64,000 nucleotides of DNA, taken from the NCBI RefSeq assembly GCF_003992135.1, contig NZ_RQVN01000001.1, positions 62,001-126,000 of the forward strand, read 5' to 3'. The notes beneath the pieces were generated by a model. The model ran no database searches. It saw nothing but the letters and a program-made list of their open reading frames with translations, and was not told where the DNA came from. Below, in pieces: positions 29,911-38,158 of the stretch (its first letter is position 1; each line of letters begins with the position of its first letter). Both the position numbers and the translations under genes were made by a program. The stretch is from Veillonella sp. VA142 (lineage in GTDB: Bacteria > Bacillota > Negativicutes > Veillonellales > Veillonellaceae).

Positions 29911-30037
29911 TAGGAGTGCGACACATTCCCTCACAAACGGTATTTCATAATGTTTGTTCGGGAACATGTCGCACTCCTTTTACATTGTCATGATTTGAGC
30001 AAAGGGTACACCATAGACTGCTACGCACAACTGCGTT
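29911..30037 (+). repeat. 147-bp tandem repeat, copy 3 (truncated, slightly diverged)
   Basis: The hairpin part is identical to copies 1 and 2. The tail differs at a few bases (GATTTGAGC for GATTAGAAC; CTGCTACGCAC for CTTCTACGCGC) and breaks off after CTGCGTT, shortly before the doxX promoter region. Confidence 0.9.
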
Positions 30038-30124
30038 GATGGGTAGATTTTTCGCGATAATGAAAGTATAATGAATGATATTAGATTTAAGTGTATGACA
30101 GTATTGGAATGAAAGGATAGTATT

Positions 30125-30544
30125 ATGGTTCATTTTTTGTTGCGTGGTAAACCGACTTATATCAATTTTGGTATATTAGTACTTCGATTAGGGGTAGGTA
30201 TTTCTATGATCTATCATGGATATTTGAAGTTTTTAAGTGGTGCAGCAGGTTTGTATAAAGTAGGAGCTATGTTAGCTCCCTTAGGAGTACCTGGATATTA
30301 TGAATTTTTTGGAGCTCTAGCAGCAATTTGTGAGTTTATTGGCGGTATTTTGGTTGTATTTGGACTATTTACTCGTTTTGGAGCATTGTTATTGGCTGGA
30401 GTTTTATGTACGGCTACGATTCTTCATTTGGAGGCAGGGTTCTTTTCGTGGGATTATCCATCGCAAATGGCATTTGCAGCATTGGCTATATTTTTCATGG
30501 GTGGTGGACGATATAGTGTAGATCACTCCCTATTTAGAAAGTAA
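30125..30544 (+). CDS. DoxX-family membrane protein
   Basis: Small integral membrane protein of 139 residues with about four hydrophobic helices. N-terminal LRLGVGISMIYHGYLKF and EFFGALAAICEFIGGILVVFGLFTRFGALLLA are typical of the DoxX/DoxD-like family (the second stretch is given in pieces: EFFGALAAIC, EFIGGILVVFGL, FTRFGALLLA). Family members are tied to thiol, quinone or sulfur redox chemistry, and the neighbour here is catalase, which suits an oxidative-stress role. The biochemical function is not established for this subgroup. ATG follows AAAGGATAG. Confidence 0.85.
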   Translation: MVHFLLRGKPTYINFGILVLRLGVGISMIYHGYLKFLSGAAGLYKVGAMLAPLGVPGYYEFFGALAAICEFIGGILVVFGLFTRFGALLLAGVLCTATILHLEAGFFSWDYPSQMAFAALAIFFMGGGRYSVDHSLFRK

Positions 30545-30625
30545 CTTGTTGTGCTATGTAGCCTGTGGGTCGTCACTTGTTCTGCTATTTAGTCTATGGC
30601 GGTCATATTTAATCGGGCAAAGGGG

Positions 30626-30690
30626 AACGAGCAACATATTCCTTCACAAACGGTATTTCTTAATGTTTGTTCAGGAACATGTTGCTCGTT
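30626..30690 (+). repeat. Diverged fourth copy of the hairpin unit with a changed outer stem
   Basis: Inner region (CCTTCACAAACGGTATTTC and AATGTTTGTTC) matches the 147-bp repeats closely, but the outer stem is AACGAGCAACA / TGTTGCTCGTT instead of AGGAGTGCGACA / TGTCGCACTCCT. Both sides have changed together, so pairing is retained. TTCTG follows. The tail continues to a CTACTACGCATAATTGCG stretch that parallels the tail of copies 1-3. Confidence 0.85.
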
Positions 30691-30701
30691 TCTGTATTGA
30701 G

Positions 30702-30827
30702 TGTATTTAGTTAGTAAAGAACTGCCACAAGGCTACTACGCATAATTGCGCTCCTCAGGTCGAGCTCGCTATAGGCTTCTCACGTTTGGGTGATTTAGTC
30801 AGTAAGGGACGCCACAAGGCTATTACG
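30702..30827 (+). repeat. Pair of ~38-bp direct repeats
   Basis: Copies at 30702-30740 and 30791-30827 share TTTAGT[TC]AGTAA and GCCACAAGGCTA[CT]TACG, 89 bp apart. They resemble the tail segment of the 147-bp unit. Confidence 0.7.
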
Positions 30828-30842
30828 TTTAACAGTTTTTTA

Positions 30843-30885
30843 ATTCTATAGAATCTTTACAGCTCTATAGAATTTGTGTTACAAT
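30843..30885 (+). promoter_or_regulatory. lysA promoter with two TCTATAGA palindromes
   Basis: TTTACA (30856-30861), 18 bp, TACAAT (30880-30885) with a TGT extension. ATTCTATAGAAT (30843-30854) abuts the -35, and CTCTATAGAATT (30863-30874) lies in the spacer; centres are 19 bp apart, about two helical turns. This is a good operator layout for a dimeric repressor of unknown family. Confidence 0.6.
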
Positions 30886-31092
30886 ACGTTACGGTATTCA
30901 TATACTATCAGTATTTGATGGCGTACGATTATTCCTGTTTTTCATAGTGGGGGAAATCGTGCTGGGGATTTAGTCTAATATATGTGAGACTTGCCTGAGA
31001 TACTAAATATAGAATGCCTATTGTTTTACAGATTGCTAGGTTGCAGAAAGAGGCTGCATCGTAGTACATAACAGATAGATAGAGGAGTTATC

Positions 31093-32346
31093 ATGAACGT
31101 AAAAACAACACCATTTACTAAGGAACAATTAGAAGCGATCATTGCTAAATATCCAACGCCATTCCATATTTATGATGCGAAGGGTATTATGGATAACATG
31201 CGCGCATTTTTAGATGCTTTTAGTTGGGCACCAGGATTCAAACAATATTTTGCTGTAAAAGCAACGCCGAACCCATACATTATGAAAATGATGAAAGAAA
31301 TTGGTATTGGGGCAGACTGCTCTTCCATGGCGGAGCTGATTTTGAGCGAAAAGGTAGGTATAACAGGGGATAACATCATGTTCTCTTCCAATGATACGCC
31401 GTATGAAGAATACAAAAAAGCCATGGAATTAGGAGCCATCATCAATTTGGATGATATTACGCATATTGCTTACTTAGAACAACATGGTACGCTGCCAAAT
31501 CGTTTTTGTTTTCGTTACAACCCAGGCTCTTTAAAAGAGGGCGGTAATACAATTATCGGTTTACCAGAAGAAGCAAAATATGGTATGACAGAAGAACAAA
31601 TTGTGGAAGCTATTACCTATTTAAAAGGAAAAGGCATTACTAACTTCGGTTTACATACGATGGTAGTATCTAATGAATTAGATATCGATGGTTTAGTAGG
31701 CACAGCAGAGTTAATGTTTAATTTAGCATTACGTGTGAAAGAACAAACTGGTGTCGAGGTATCTTTCATTGACCTTGGTGGTGGCATCGGTGTAGCGTAT
31801 AAGCCAGAACAAACTCCTGTGGATTACAAAGTGTTGAGTGCTGGAGTAAAAGAAGCGTATGACCGTTTAATTCTTGGAACTGGTCATAGTCCAATTCACT
31901 TGGCCTATGAATGTGGTCGTATGGTAACTGGACCTTATGGATATTTGGTGGCTACAGCGATTCACAAAAAAGATATTTACAAACATTACATTGGTTTAGA
32001 TGCGTGTATGGCTAATTTAATGCGTCCAGCTTTGTATGGTTCTTATCATCATATTACAGTGATGGGTAAAGAAAACGAGCCGGCTACTATGACCTATGAT
32101 GTGACTGGGTCTTTATGTGAAAATAATGATAAATTTGCTATCGATCGTCAATTACCAAAAATTGATATGGGCGACCGCATTGTGATTCATGATGCCGGTG
32201 CACATGGACATGCTATGGGCTTTAACTACAATGGTAAATTACGTTCTGCTGAATTGTTATTGAATGAAGATGGTAGCGTCACACAAATTCGCCGAGCAGA
32301 AACATTGGATGATTATTTTGCCACATTGGATTTCTCTAATTTGTAA
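31093..32346 (+). CDS. lysA: Diaminopimelate decarboxylase family enzyme
   Basis: PLP enzyme of the alanine-racemase-fold group that decarboxylates meso-diaminopimelate to lysine. The 417 residues contain the PLP lysine in YFAVKATPNPYIM, GADCSSMAEL, FIDLGGGIGV, the ECGRMVTGPYGYL segment, and the substrate Cys region GSLCENNDKFA. DapDC is the best match. Lysine/ornithine decarboxylases of the same fold exist in Negativicutes, where cadaverine decorates the peptidoglycan, so a related diamine role is a weaker alternative. ATG follows GAGGAG. Transcribed alone. Confidence 0.85.
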   Translation: MNVKTTPFTKEQLEAIIAKYPTPFHIYDAKGIMDNMRAFLDAFSWAPGFKQYFAVKATPNPYIMKMMKEIGIGADCSSMAELILSEKVGITGDNIMFSSNDTPYEEYKKAMELGAIINLDDITHIAYLEQHGTLPNRFCFRYNPGSLKEGGNTIIGLPEEAKYGMTEEQIVEAITYLKGKGITNFGLHTMVVSNELDIDGLVGTAELMFNLALRVKEQTGVEVSFIDLGGGIGVAYKPEQTPVDYKVLSAGVKEAYDRLILGTGHSPIHLAYECGRMVTGPYGYLVATAIHKKDIYKHYIGLDACMANLMRPALYGSYHHITVMGKENEPATMTYDVTGSLCENNDKFAIDRQLPKIDMGDRIVIHDAGAHGHAMGFNYNGKLRSAELLLNEDGSVTQIRRAETLDDYFATLDFSNL

Positions 32347-32716
32347 TTTGAGCATATTGTAAAATTAGTAATATAAAAAATAGACATATATTTTGTTCAT
32401 GTGTACAAAGTATATGTCTATTTCTATATGTATCTATGTCTTATAAACTACATACCTGAGTAGTCTACCGTCTATAGTACAAGAAAAAGGGAGTACTCAT
32501 TAATATTGTAAAAATATGAAGAAAAATATAAAAAAATATACTGTTTTATATATCCCTAAAAAAATATAGGAATAGCATTTACAATATTGATAAAATTCAG
32601 TATAATAGACATTGTTGAATCTCTTGGTAGAGAATATAAATTTCAATATGCTATAAATGAATAGGTGATATATAAATATATCATCAAAATCATAGTGAAA
32701 TAGTAGAAATTAGCTT
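32347..32716. other. AT-rich non-coding region upstream of suf
   Basis: Contains the lysA terminator, a promoter-like pair TTTACA-17-TATAAT (32578-32606), and small hairpins TCTCT/AGAGA near 32619 and TGATATAT/ATATATCA near 32667. No open reading frame with a ribosome site is visible; an unannotated short transcript from 32612 is possible. Confidence 0.4.
32378..32425 (+). terminator. Terminator of lysA
   Basis: 13-bp perfect stem AAATAGACATATA / TATATGTCTATTT, extended by TTTGT/ACAAA in the loop. The T-rich arm serves as the U-tract. Nearly symmetric, so it may work in both directions. Confidence 0.8.
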
Positions 32717-32743
32717 GCGGTCTGCGTCTATACACGGTATAAT
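32715..32743 (+). promoter_or_regulatory. Sigma-A promoter of the suf leader
   Basis: TTGCGG, 17 bp, TATAAT. Transcription would begin near 32750. Confidence 0.65.
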
Positions 32744-32749
32744 ATATCT

Positions 32750-32840
32750 GGTATATTTACTATTTTAGATGTAAGCCAAAGTGGCGTTCTCATGCTATGA
32801 ATATGACAGCGGATTACACTTTGGTGGAATCCGTTTTTTT
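32750..32840 (+). ncRNA. Candidate regulatory leader (or ~90-nt small RNA) upstream of sufC
   Basis: CCAAAGTG (32776-32783) is perfectly complementary to CACTTTGG (32817-32824). The second segment is exactly the loop of a terminator hairpin, CGGATT (32810-32815) / AATCCG (32828-32833), followed by seven T. The two pairings compete or form a pseudoknot, the layout of a transcription attenuator. Alternatively the promoter-to-terminator interval is a free-standing 90-nt RNA. No known riboswitch consensus was recognised. Confidence 0.5.
32810..32840 (+). terminator. Terminator between the suf leader and sufC
   Basis: 6-bp stem CGGATT / AATCCG, 12-nt loop, TTTTTTT. It stands ahead of the suf operon with no gene before it. 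Confidence 0.7.
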
Positions 32841-32916
32841 ACGGTATTCGACGCATTCTAAGACCTAACTAGTCTTCTTTTGTATATAGTAGCTTATTTG
32901 ATAAGGAGTGACATAC

Positions 32917-33660
32917 GTGGCAGAATTACTTCGCGTGGACAATGTGCGTGCCTCTATTGAAGAAAAAGAAATCTTAAAGGGCATCAATTTAACAATTAAT
33001 AAAGGTGAAATCCATGTAGTAATGGGCACAAATGGTGCTGGTAAATCTACATTGGCAAATGTAATCATGGGCAACCCTGCTTATGAAGTAACAGAAGGTT
33101 CCATCGTGTTCGACGGTGAGAATATTACAGAAGAAGCTGTAAATGATCGTGCTAAAAAAGGCATTTTCATGTCTTTCCAAACACCTATATCTGTACCTGG
33201 TATTACAGTAGAAAACTTTATTCGTACGGCTAAAAATACTATTACTGGTGAAAATGTACGTGCCTTGGCTTTCAAGAAAGAATTGAAATCTAAAATGGAA
33301 GAGTTATCCTTTGATACATCTTATGCTAATCGTTATGTGAATGAAGGTTTCTCTGGCGGTGAAAGAAAGAAAAATGAGATCCTTCAAATGTCTATCTTGA
33401 ACCCTAAATTGGCCATCCTTGATGAAACTGACTCCGGTCTTGACGTAGATGCGGTGCGTATTGTATCTGAAGGTGTGAACCGTTTCCATAATGAGGAAAA
33501 TGCGGTGTTAATCATCACTCACCATAATCAAATTCTACAAAAATTAAAACCAAATTTTGTACACATCTTAATCGATGGTCGTATTGTAAAAACTGGTGGT
33601 CCTGAACTCGTTCGTGAAATCGAAGAAAAAGGCTACGACGCATACAAAAATTTAGCATAG
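32917..33660 (+). CDS. sufC: Fe-S cluster assembly ATPase SufC
   Basis: ABC-type ATPase of the SufBC2D scaffold complex for iron-sulfur cluster assembly in the cytosol. The 247 residues show Walker A GTNGAGKSTLANVI, the Suf-specific signature EGFSGGERKKNEI, and Walker B LAILDETDSGLDVDAV. I chose the GTG six nt after AAGGAGTG; an earlier in-frame GTG overlaps that ribosome site. It heads the sufC-B-D-S-U operon. Confidence 0.96.
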   Translation: MAELLRVDNVRASIEEKEILKGINLTINKGEIHVVMGTNGAGKSTLANVIMGNPAYEVTEGSIVFDGENITEEAVNDRAKKGIFMSFQTPISVPGITVENFIRTAKNTITGENVRALAFKKELKSKMEELSFDTSYANRYVNEGFSGGERKKNEILQMSILNPKLAILDETDSGLDVDAVRIVSEGVNRFHNEENAVLIITHHNQILQKLKPNFVHILIDGRIVKTGGPELVREIEEKGYDAYKNLA

Positions 33661-33669
33661 GAGGATCTC

Positions 33670-35079
33670 ATGGAAGCGAGAAAGAAAACTCAAATTGAGG
33701 AGATGGATCGCGGCGTCTATGACATTCGTAATGAATTTGAATTCTCCTATAAATCAGAAGCTGGTTTAACAGAAGACATCATTCGTGAAATGTGGGCTAA
33801 CAAAAATGAACCACAATGGATGCTAGATTTCCGTTTAAAATCCCTTGAAATTTACAATCAATTAGACATTCCTAATTGGGTACCTGATATTAGCGCTTTA
33901 AATATGGCGGATATTGTTACCTATGTAAAACCTAAAATTGATATGAAAGAAGACTGGAACGAAGTTCCAGATGATATTAAAGATACATTTGACCGCCTTG
34001 GTATCCAAGAAGCTGAAAAAACTTCTTTGGCTGGTGTAGGCGCTCAATATGACTCTGAAGTTGTATATCATAGTATTCAAGAAGACTTGATTCGTCAAGG
34101 CGTTGTGTACACAGATATGCAAACAGCATTACATGAGCATGAAGATATTGTAAAACAATACTTTATGACATTGGTGCCACCTACGGATCATAAATTTGCA
34201 GCCTTACATGGTGCCGTATGGTCTGGTGGTTCCTTCGTATATGTGCCAAAAGGGGTAACTGTAGATATTCCATTGCAGTCTTACTTCCGTTTGAATGCAC
34301 CAGGAGCTGGTCAGTTTGAACATACATTGATTATCGTAGAAGAAGGGGCAAAAGCTCACTTTATCGAAGGCTGTTCTGCTCCAAAATACAATGTAGCTAA
34401 CTTACATGCTGGTTGCGTTGAATTATTTGTAAAAGATAATGCTACTTTGCGTTATTCCACTATCGAAAACTGGTCTAAAAATATGTACAACTTGAATACG
34501 AAACGTAGTCGAGTTGGTAAAAATGGTACTATCGAGTGGGTATCTGGATCCTTTGGTTCCGCTGTATCTTGCTTGTATCCAATGAGTATTTTGGCTGGTG
34601 AAGGGGCACACTGTGAATTTACAGGTGTCACATTTGCTGGTGAAGGTCAATACTTAGACACAGGAGCAAAAGTTATCCATGCGGCTCCACATACAACAAG
34701 TAATGTGAACTCTAAGTCCATTTCTAAGAGTGGTGGTACAGCCATTTATCGTGGCGTCTTAAACATCGGTAAAAATGCAGACTATTCCAAAGCAACTGTG
34801 TCCTGCGAATCTTTGATGTTGGATCAAGAATCTCAATCCGATACAATTCCATCGATTACTATTGAAAATGACAATGTCGATTTAGGACATGAAGCAAAAA
34901 TCGGCCGTATTTCCGATGAAGCTATTTTCTACTTAATGACTCGTGGTATTAGTGAAGAAGAAGCGAGAGCTATGCTTGTTCGTGGTTTCGTAGAACCAAT
35001 TTCTAAAGAATTACCATTAGAATATGCAGTAGAAATGAATAATTTAATTACCTTAGAACTTGAAGGTTCTATCGGTTAG
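33670..35079 (+). CDS. sufB: Fe-S cluster assembly scaffold SufB
   Basis: Beta-helical scaffold protein on which clusters are built with SufC and SufD. The 469 residues have the SufB pattern. There is an acidic N-terminus, then SYFRLNAPGAGQFEHTLIIV, CSAPKYNVANLHAGCVELF, and the C-terminal ARAMLVRGFVEP. The conserved Cys in VSCESLMLD is a candidate cluster ligand. ATG follows AGGAGG nine bp after sufC. Confidence 0.96.
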   Translation: MEARKKTQIEEMDRGVYDIRNEFEFSYKSEAGLTEDIIREMWANKNEPQWMLDFRLKSLEIYNQLDIPNWVPDISALNMADIVTYVKPKIDMKEDWNEVPDDIKDTFDRLGIQEAEKTSLAGVGAQYDSEVVYHSIQEDLIRQGVVYTDMQTALHEHEDIVKQYFMTLVPPTDHKFAALHGAVWSGGSFVYVPKGVTVDIPLQSYFRLNAPGAGQFEHTLIIVEEGAKAHFIEGCSAPKYNVANLHAGCVELFVKDNATLRYSTIENWSKNMYNLNTKRSRVGKNGTIEWVSGSFGSAVSCLYPMSILAGEGAHCEFTGVTFAGEGQYLDTGAKVIHAAPHTTSNVNSKSISKSGGTAIYRGVLNIGKNADYSKATVSCESLMLDQESQSDTIPSITIENDNVDLGHEAKIGRISDEAIFYLMTRGISEEEARAMLVRGFVEPISKELPLEYAVEMNNLITLELEGSIG

Positions 35080-35088
35080 GAGGTTAGG

Positions 35089-36138
35089 ATGAGCAACACA
35101 TTACATTTTAATGAATTGCCTAGACCGACTTTCCGTTGGTTAAAGGTAAATCACACAGAAGGTAACGTATGGGCTGGTACAGAACGTGCAACGGTGACTG
35201 TGGAGGGATCCAAGCATATTGTAGCAGACATTACAAATAAAGAATTATTAGAGTCTTCGTACAAAGGTGTTCACGCTGGTGCATTGCGTGATGCATCACA
35301 TCATTTTACACATGGTTATCACATTCAAGTACCAGCGGGTGCTAAGGAAGCATTGACCATTGTGTTAGATGTGCAAGGCGCTGTGAGTGAAAGAACGCGC
35401 TTACAAATTGAAGCTGAAAAAGACTCTACATTAGAGTTAACACTATGCTTGAAAGGTGAGGCAACTGATGGTCATGTAGGAGTACTTTCAGAAATCGTAT
35501 CCCATACAGGTGCTTCTGTAGTGTTTAAGAAAGTACAATTGTTAACTGGTAAGGTACAACAATTTGAACATCGTTATACACGAGTAGAAGAGTCTGGTCA
35601 TGTAGAGTTTATCAATGTTGAATTGGGTGGTTCTGAAAACTTCTTAAATTATCAAGAAGATTTAGTAGGTGACTACGCAGAAGTTGAACATGATTTAGGC
35701 TACTGTGGTCATGATACACAAGTATTTGATGTCGCTATGTTGATGAAACATATCGGTAGAAAAACAATCAGTAATATTAATAACTTAGGTGCATTGAATG
35801 GTTCTTCTAAAAAATCATTCCGTGGTACCTTAGATTTCTTGCGTGGTAGTATTGCATCAGAAGGTGCAGAAGAAGATACATGCTTATTATTAACTCCACA
35901 AGTTAAATCTATCTCTTTACCATTGTTATTATGTAAAGAAGATAATGTATCTGGTAATCACGCATCTAGTGCTGGTCAATTAGATCAAGCTAAATTATTC
36001 TATTTAATGAGTCGTGGTTTCAACGAAGACGAAGCAAAACACATCATTGTAGAATCTATGTTACGACCATTGATTGATCGTATTGGCAATGAAGAACTGG
36101 AAGAAGCTGCCTTAGCAGTACTACGACAAAAAATATAA
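35089..36138 (+). CDS. sufD: Fe-S cluster assembly protein SufD
   Basis: Paralogue of SufB that completes the SufBC2D scaffold. The 349 residues are a little short for the family but keep the core: FRGTLDFLRG, the HASSAGQLDQAKLFYLMSRG segment and EDEAKHIIVESML at the C-terminus. The N-terminal half is divergent. ATG follows AGGAGG, nine bp after sufB. Confidence 0.93.
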   Translation: MSNTLHFNELPRPTFRWLKVNHTEGNVWAGTERATVTVEGSKHIVADITNKELLESSYKGVHAGALRDASHHFTHGYHIQVPAGAKEALTIVLDVQGAVSERTRLQIEAEKDSTLELTLCLKGEATDGHVGVLSEIVSHTGASVVFKKVQLLTGKVQQFEHRYTRVEESGHVEFINVELGGSENFLNYQEDLVGDYAEVEHDLGYCGHDTQVFDVAMLMKHIGRKTISNINNLGALNGSSKKSFRGTLDFLRGSIASEGAEEDTCLLLTPQVKSISLPLLLCKEDNVSGNHASSAGQLDQAKLFYLMSRGFNEDEAKHIIVESMLRPLIDRIGNEELEEAALAVLRQKI

Positions 36139-36152
36139 TTGAGAGGGATAGT

Positions 36153-37382
36153 ATGAAACCAATAGCAGAGGCATATAAAGATTTTCCAATTTTAACAAGA
36201 ACGCATCGGGGCAAACGCATCGCTTACTTAGATAGTGGTGCAACTACACAAATTCCAGTTCCTGTAATGAAAGCTTTAGAAACACATATGGCAAATCACA
36301 ATGGAAATCCCCATCGTGGGGCCCATGTGCTTGCTATGGAAGCGTCCGAAGCATACGAAGGTACTCGTGACGTGGTGCAACGATTTATCAATGCTCGAAA
36401 ACGAGAAGAAATTATTTTTACTCGAAATACGACAGAAAGCTTGAACTTAATTGCTCACTCCTATGGATTAAAGCATGTGAAAGCAGGAGATAAAATCGTC
36501 ATCACTGTAGCGGAGCATCATGCGAATCTTGTGACTTGGCAATATGTATGCCGGGTGACAGGGGCTACTTTGGAATATTTGTACCTAGATGAGACGGGTC
36601 ACATCAAAGACGGCGAAATGGATAAAATTGACGAGTCTACGAAGATTGTATCCTTTGCCCACGTGAGCAATGTACTAGGTATGGAATTTCCTGTGAAAGA
36701 ATTGGTAGAACGTGCTCATGCTGTTGGTGCTATCGCTATCCTAGACGGAGCGCAATCGGCTCCTCATCAAGCTATTGATGTGCAAGCCTTAGATTGTGAT
36801 TTCTTCGTTTTCTCAGGACATAAAATGTGTGCCTCTCAAGGTATTGGTGTTGTGTATGGCAAATATCATTTATTAGAAGACATGGATCCATTCTTATTTG
36901 GCGGTGACATGATTGAATATGTGAAAGAACAAACTACCACATTCAACGAAGTACCTTATAAATTTGAGGCAGGTACACCAAATGCACACGGGGCGATCAC
37001 ATTGAAAGCTGCCATTGAGTATTTGGAACAGTTTGGTATGGATGCCATCCATGAATATGAACAAGAATTAGTTCGCTATGTATTACCGAAGCTAGTAGCT
37101 ATACCACATATTCATGTATTAGGTAGCCCTAATCCAGAAGAAAAGCATGGAGTGATTGCATTTACAGTGGATGATGTACATCCTCATGATGTAGCAACCA
37201 TTATGGATAGTCACGGAGTATGCTTGCGATCTGGTCATCATTGTGCGCAACCACTAGGAGCTTACTATGGAGTACCAGCATCCAACCGTATCAGTATGTA
37301 CATCTATACTAGAAAAGAAGATTTAGATCAATTTTTAGAAGCCCTGAAAACAGTTCGACCAACCATGGGCTTATCAGAGTAA
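36153..37382 (+). CDS. sufS: Cysteine desulfurase SufS
   Basis: PLP enzyme that takes sulfur from cysteine and passes a persulfide to SufU. The 409 residues include TRNTTESLNLIA, EHHANLVTWQ, the PLP lysine in VFSGHKMCASQGIGVVYG, and the persulfide Cys in LRSGHHCAQPLGAYYG. This is the class II (SufS) motif. ATG follows GAGAGGG, 14 bp after sufD. Confidence 0.96.
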   Translation: MKPIAEAYKDFPILTRTHRGKRIAYLDSGATTQIPVPVMKALETHMANHNGNPHRGAHVLAMEASEAYEGTRDVVQRFINARKREEIIFTRNTTESLNLIAHSYGLKHVKAGDKIVITVAEHHANLVTWQYVCRVTGATLEYLYLDETGHIKDGEMDKIDESTKIVSFAHVSNVLGMEFPVKELVERAHAVGAIAILDGAQSAPHQAIDVQALDCDFFVFSGHKMCASQGIGVVYGKYHLLEDMDPFLFGGDMIEYVKEQTTTFNEVPYKFEAGTPNAHGAITLKAAIEYLEQFGMDAIHEYEQELVRYVLPKLVAIPHIHVLGSPNPEEKHGVIAFTVDDVHPHDVATIMDSHGVCLRSGHHCAQPLGAYYGVPASNRISMYIYTRKEDLDQFLEALKTVRPTMGLSE

Positions 37383-37392
37383 GGAGAATACC

Positions 37393-37818
37393 ATGGAAAT
37401 GGATCAAGTGTATACGGAACTGATTTTGGAGCATAACCAAGACAAGCGTAATAAACGTTTATTAGATGTGTTTACCGCTAGTGAGCATGGTCATAACCCA
37501 AGTTGTGGGGATGATTTGACATTACAAGTGAATGTGGTAGATGGCATTGTAAAAGATGCTGCTTATACGGGTTCCGGCTGTGCTATCAGCCAAGCATCGG
37601 CATCTATGATGATTGATGTCATTACTGGGAAATCCTTAGAAGAAGCGTTTCAATTAGTAGACCTTTTCTTAGGAATGATTAAAAAAGAAGTGACAGATGA
37701 AGAGGAATTAGAAGCCTTAGAAGATGCGATTGCTTTACAAAATATTTCCAACATGCCTGCCCGTGTGAAATGTGCAGTGCTTGCTTGGCATACATTACGT
37801 GAAGCATTGAAGAAATAA
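37393..37818 (+). CDS. sufU: Zinc-dependent sulfurtransferase SufU
   Basis: Small protein that accepts sulfur from SufS and delivers it to the scaffold. The 141 residues carry the three conserved Cys in NPSCGDD, GSGCAISQASASMM and ARVKCAVLAW, plus the Asp after the first Cys that completes the zinc site. ATG follows AAGGAG. Last gene of the suf operon, closed by a strong terminator. Confidence 0.95.
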   Translation: MEMDQVYTELILEHNQDKRNKRLLDVFTASEHGHNPSCGDDLTLQVNVVDGIVKDAAYTGSGCAISQASASMMIDVITGKSLEEAFQLVDLFLGMIKKEVTDEEELEALEDAIALQNISNMPARVKCAVLAWHTLREALKK

Positions 37819-37822
37819 ATAG

Positions 37823-37866
37823 AAGGCTGCTACAGAATGGTGTACATTCTTGAGCAGCCTTTTTTG
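37823..37866 (+). terminator. Terminator of the suf operon
   Basis: AAGGCTGCT / AGCAGCCTT stem, extended by AGAATG / CATTCT around a GTGTA loop, then TTTTTTG. Confidence 0.93.
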
Positions 37867-37924
37867 TGTATATAAAAAAGATAGGCGATTATATCACCTA
37901 TCTTATGGTTCTTACGTTGGTAGA

Positions 37925-38149
37925 TTACCATTGCCCTTCTTGGTGTTCTTTTAATAGTTTTACCACTCTTGGGCCACAGCCTTTGCCACCGCATGCACCG
38001 GTACCAGCACTAGTGCGCTCTCTAACTTTAGGAAATGTATCACAACCATCTAAGATGGCTTCCTTAATTGCTTTTCTTGTAATACTACGGCAAGTACAAA
38101 CTTTTGTTAATTTATCTAAAATGGCCGTAGGAATTTGATTATCTTCCAT
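37925..38149 (-). CDS. BFD-like [2Fe-2S]-binding protein
   Basis: A 74-residue protein with the Fer2_BFD cysteine pattern: a CTC pair in KVCTCRSITRKAIKEAI and later CGGKGC in GACGGKGCGPRVVKLL. BFD domains bind a [2Fe-2S] cluster, as free bacterioferritin-associated ferredoxins or as parts of redox enzymes. The ATG follows AGGAGAA on the minus strand. It is convergent with the suf operon and has its own promoter with a long inverted repeat. A role in iron release or electron transfer near Fe-S assembly is plausible but inferred. Confidence 0.85.
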   Translation of the reverse strand: MEDNQIPTAILDKLTKVCTCRSITRKAIKEAILDGCDTFPKVRERTSAGTGACGGKGCGPRVVKLLKEHQEGQW

Positions 38150-38158
38150 ACTGTTCTC

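Larger units (their letters stand above)
30545..31092. other. Non-coding region: dispersed repeats, diverged hairpin, promoter and long leader
   Basis: No gene is visible in this 548-bp stretch. In order it has two copies of the CACTTG-type repeat (30545-30602), the diverged hairpin unit (30626-30690), and a direct repeat of about 38 bp (30702-30740 and 30791-30827) sharing GCCACAAGGCTA. A promoter bracketed by TCTATAGA palindromes follows (30843-30885), then a leader of about 200 nt before lysA. Confidence 0.7.

Noticed and set aside
29617-30037. CRISPR array
   Set aside because: Three direct copies exist, but the whole 147-bp unit is repeated with no unique spacers, and no cas genes are nearby.
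30990-31002. TPP riboswitch, because of a CTGAGA hexamer before lysA
   Set aside because: The second half of the aptamer (ACCC, GAACCTGATCTGG-like segments) is absent and the downstream gene is not thiamine-related.
30890-31092. Lysine riboswitch or T-box before lysA
   Set aside because: Neither the L-box conserved blocks nor the T-box TGGNACCGCG sequence is visible; left as an unidentified leader.
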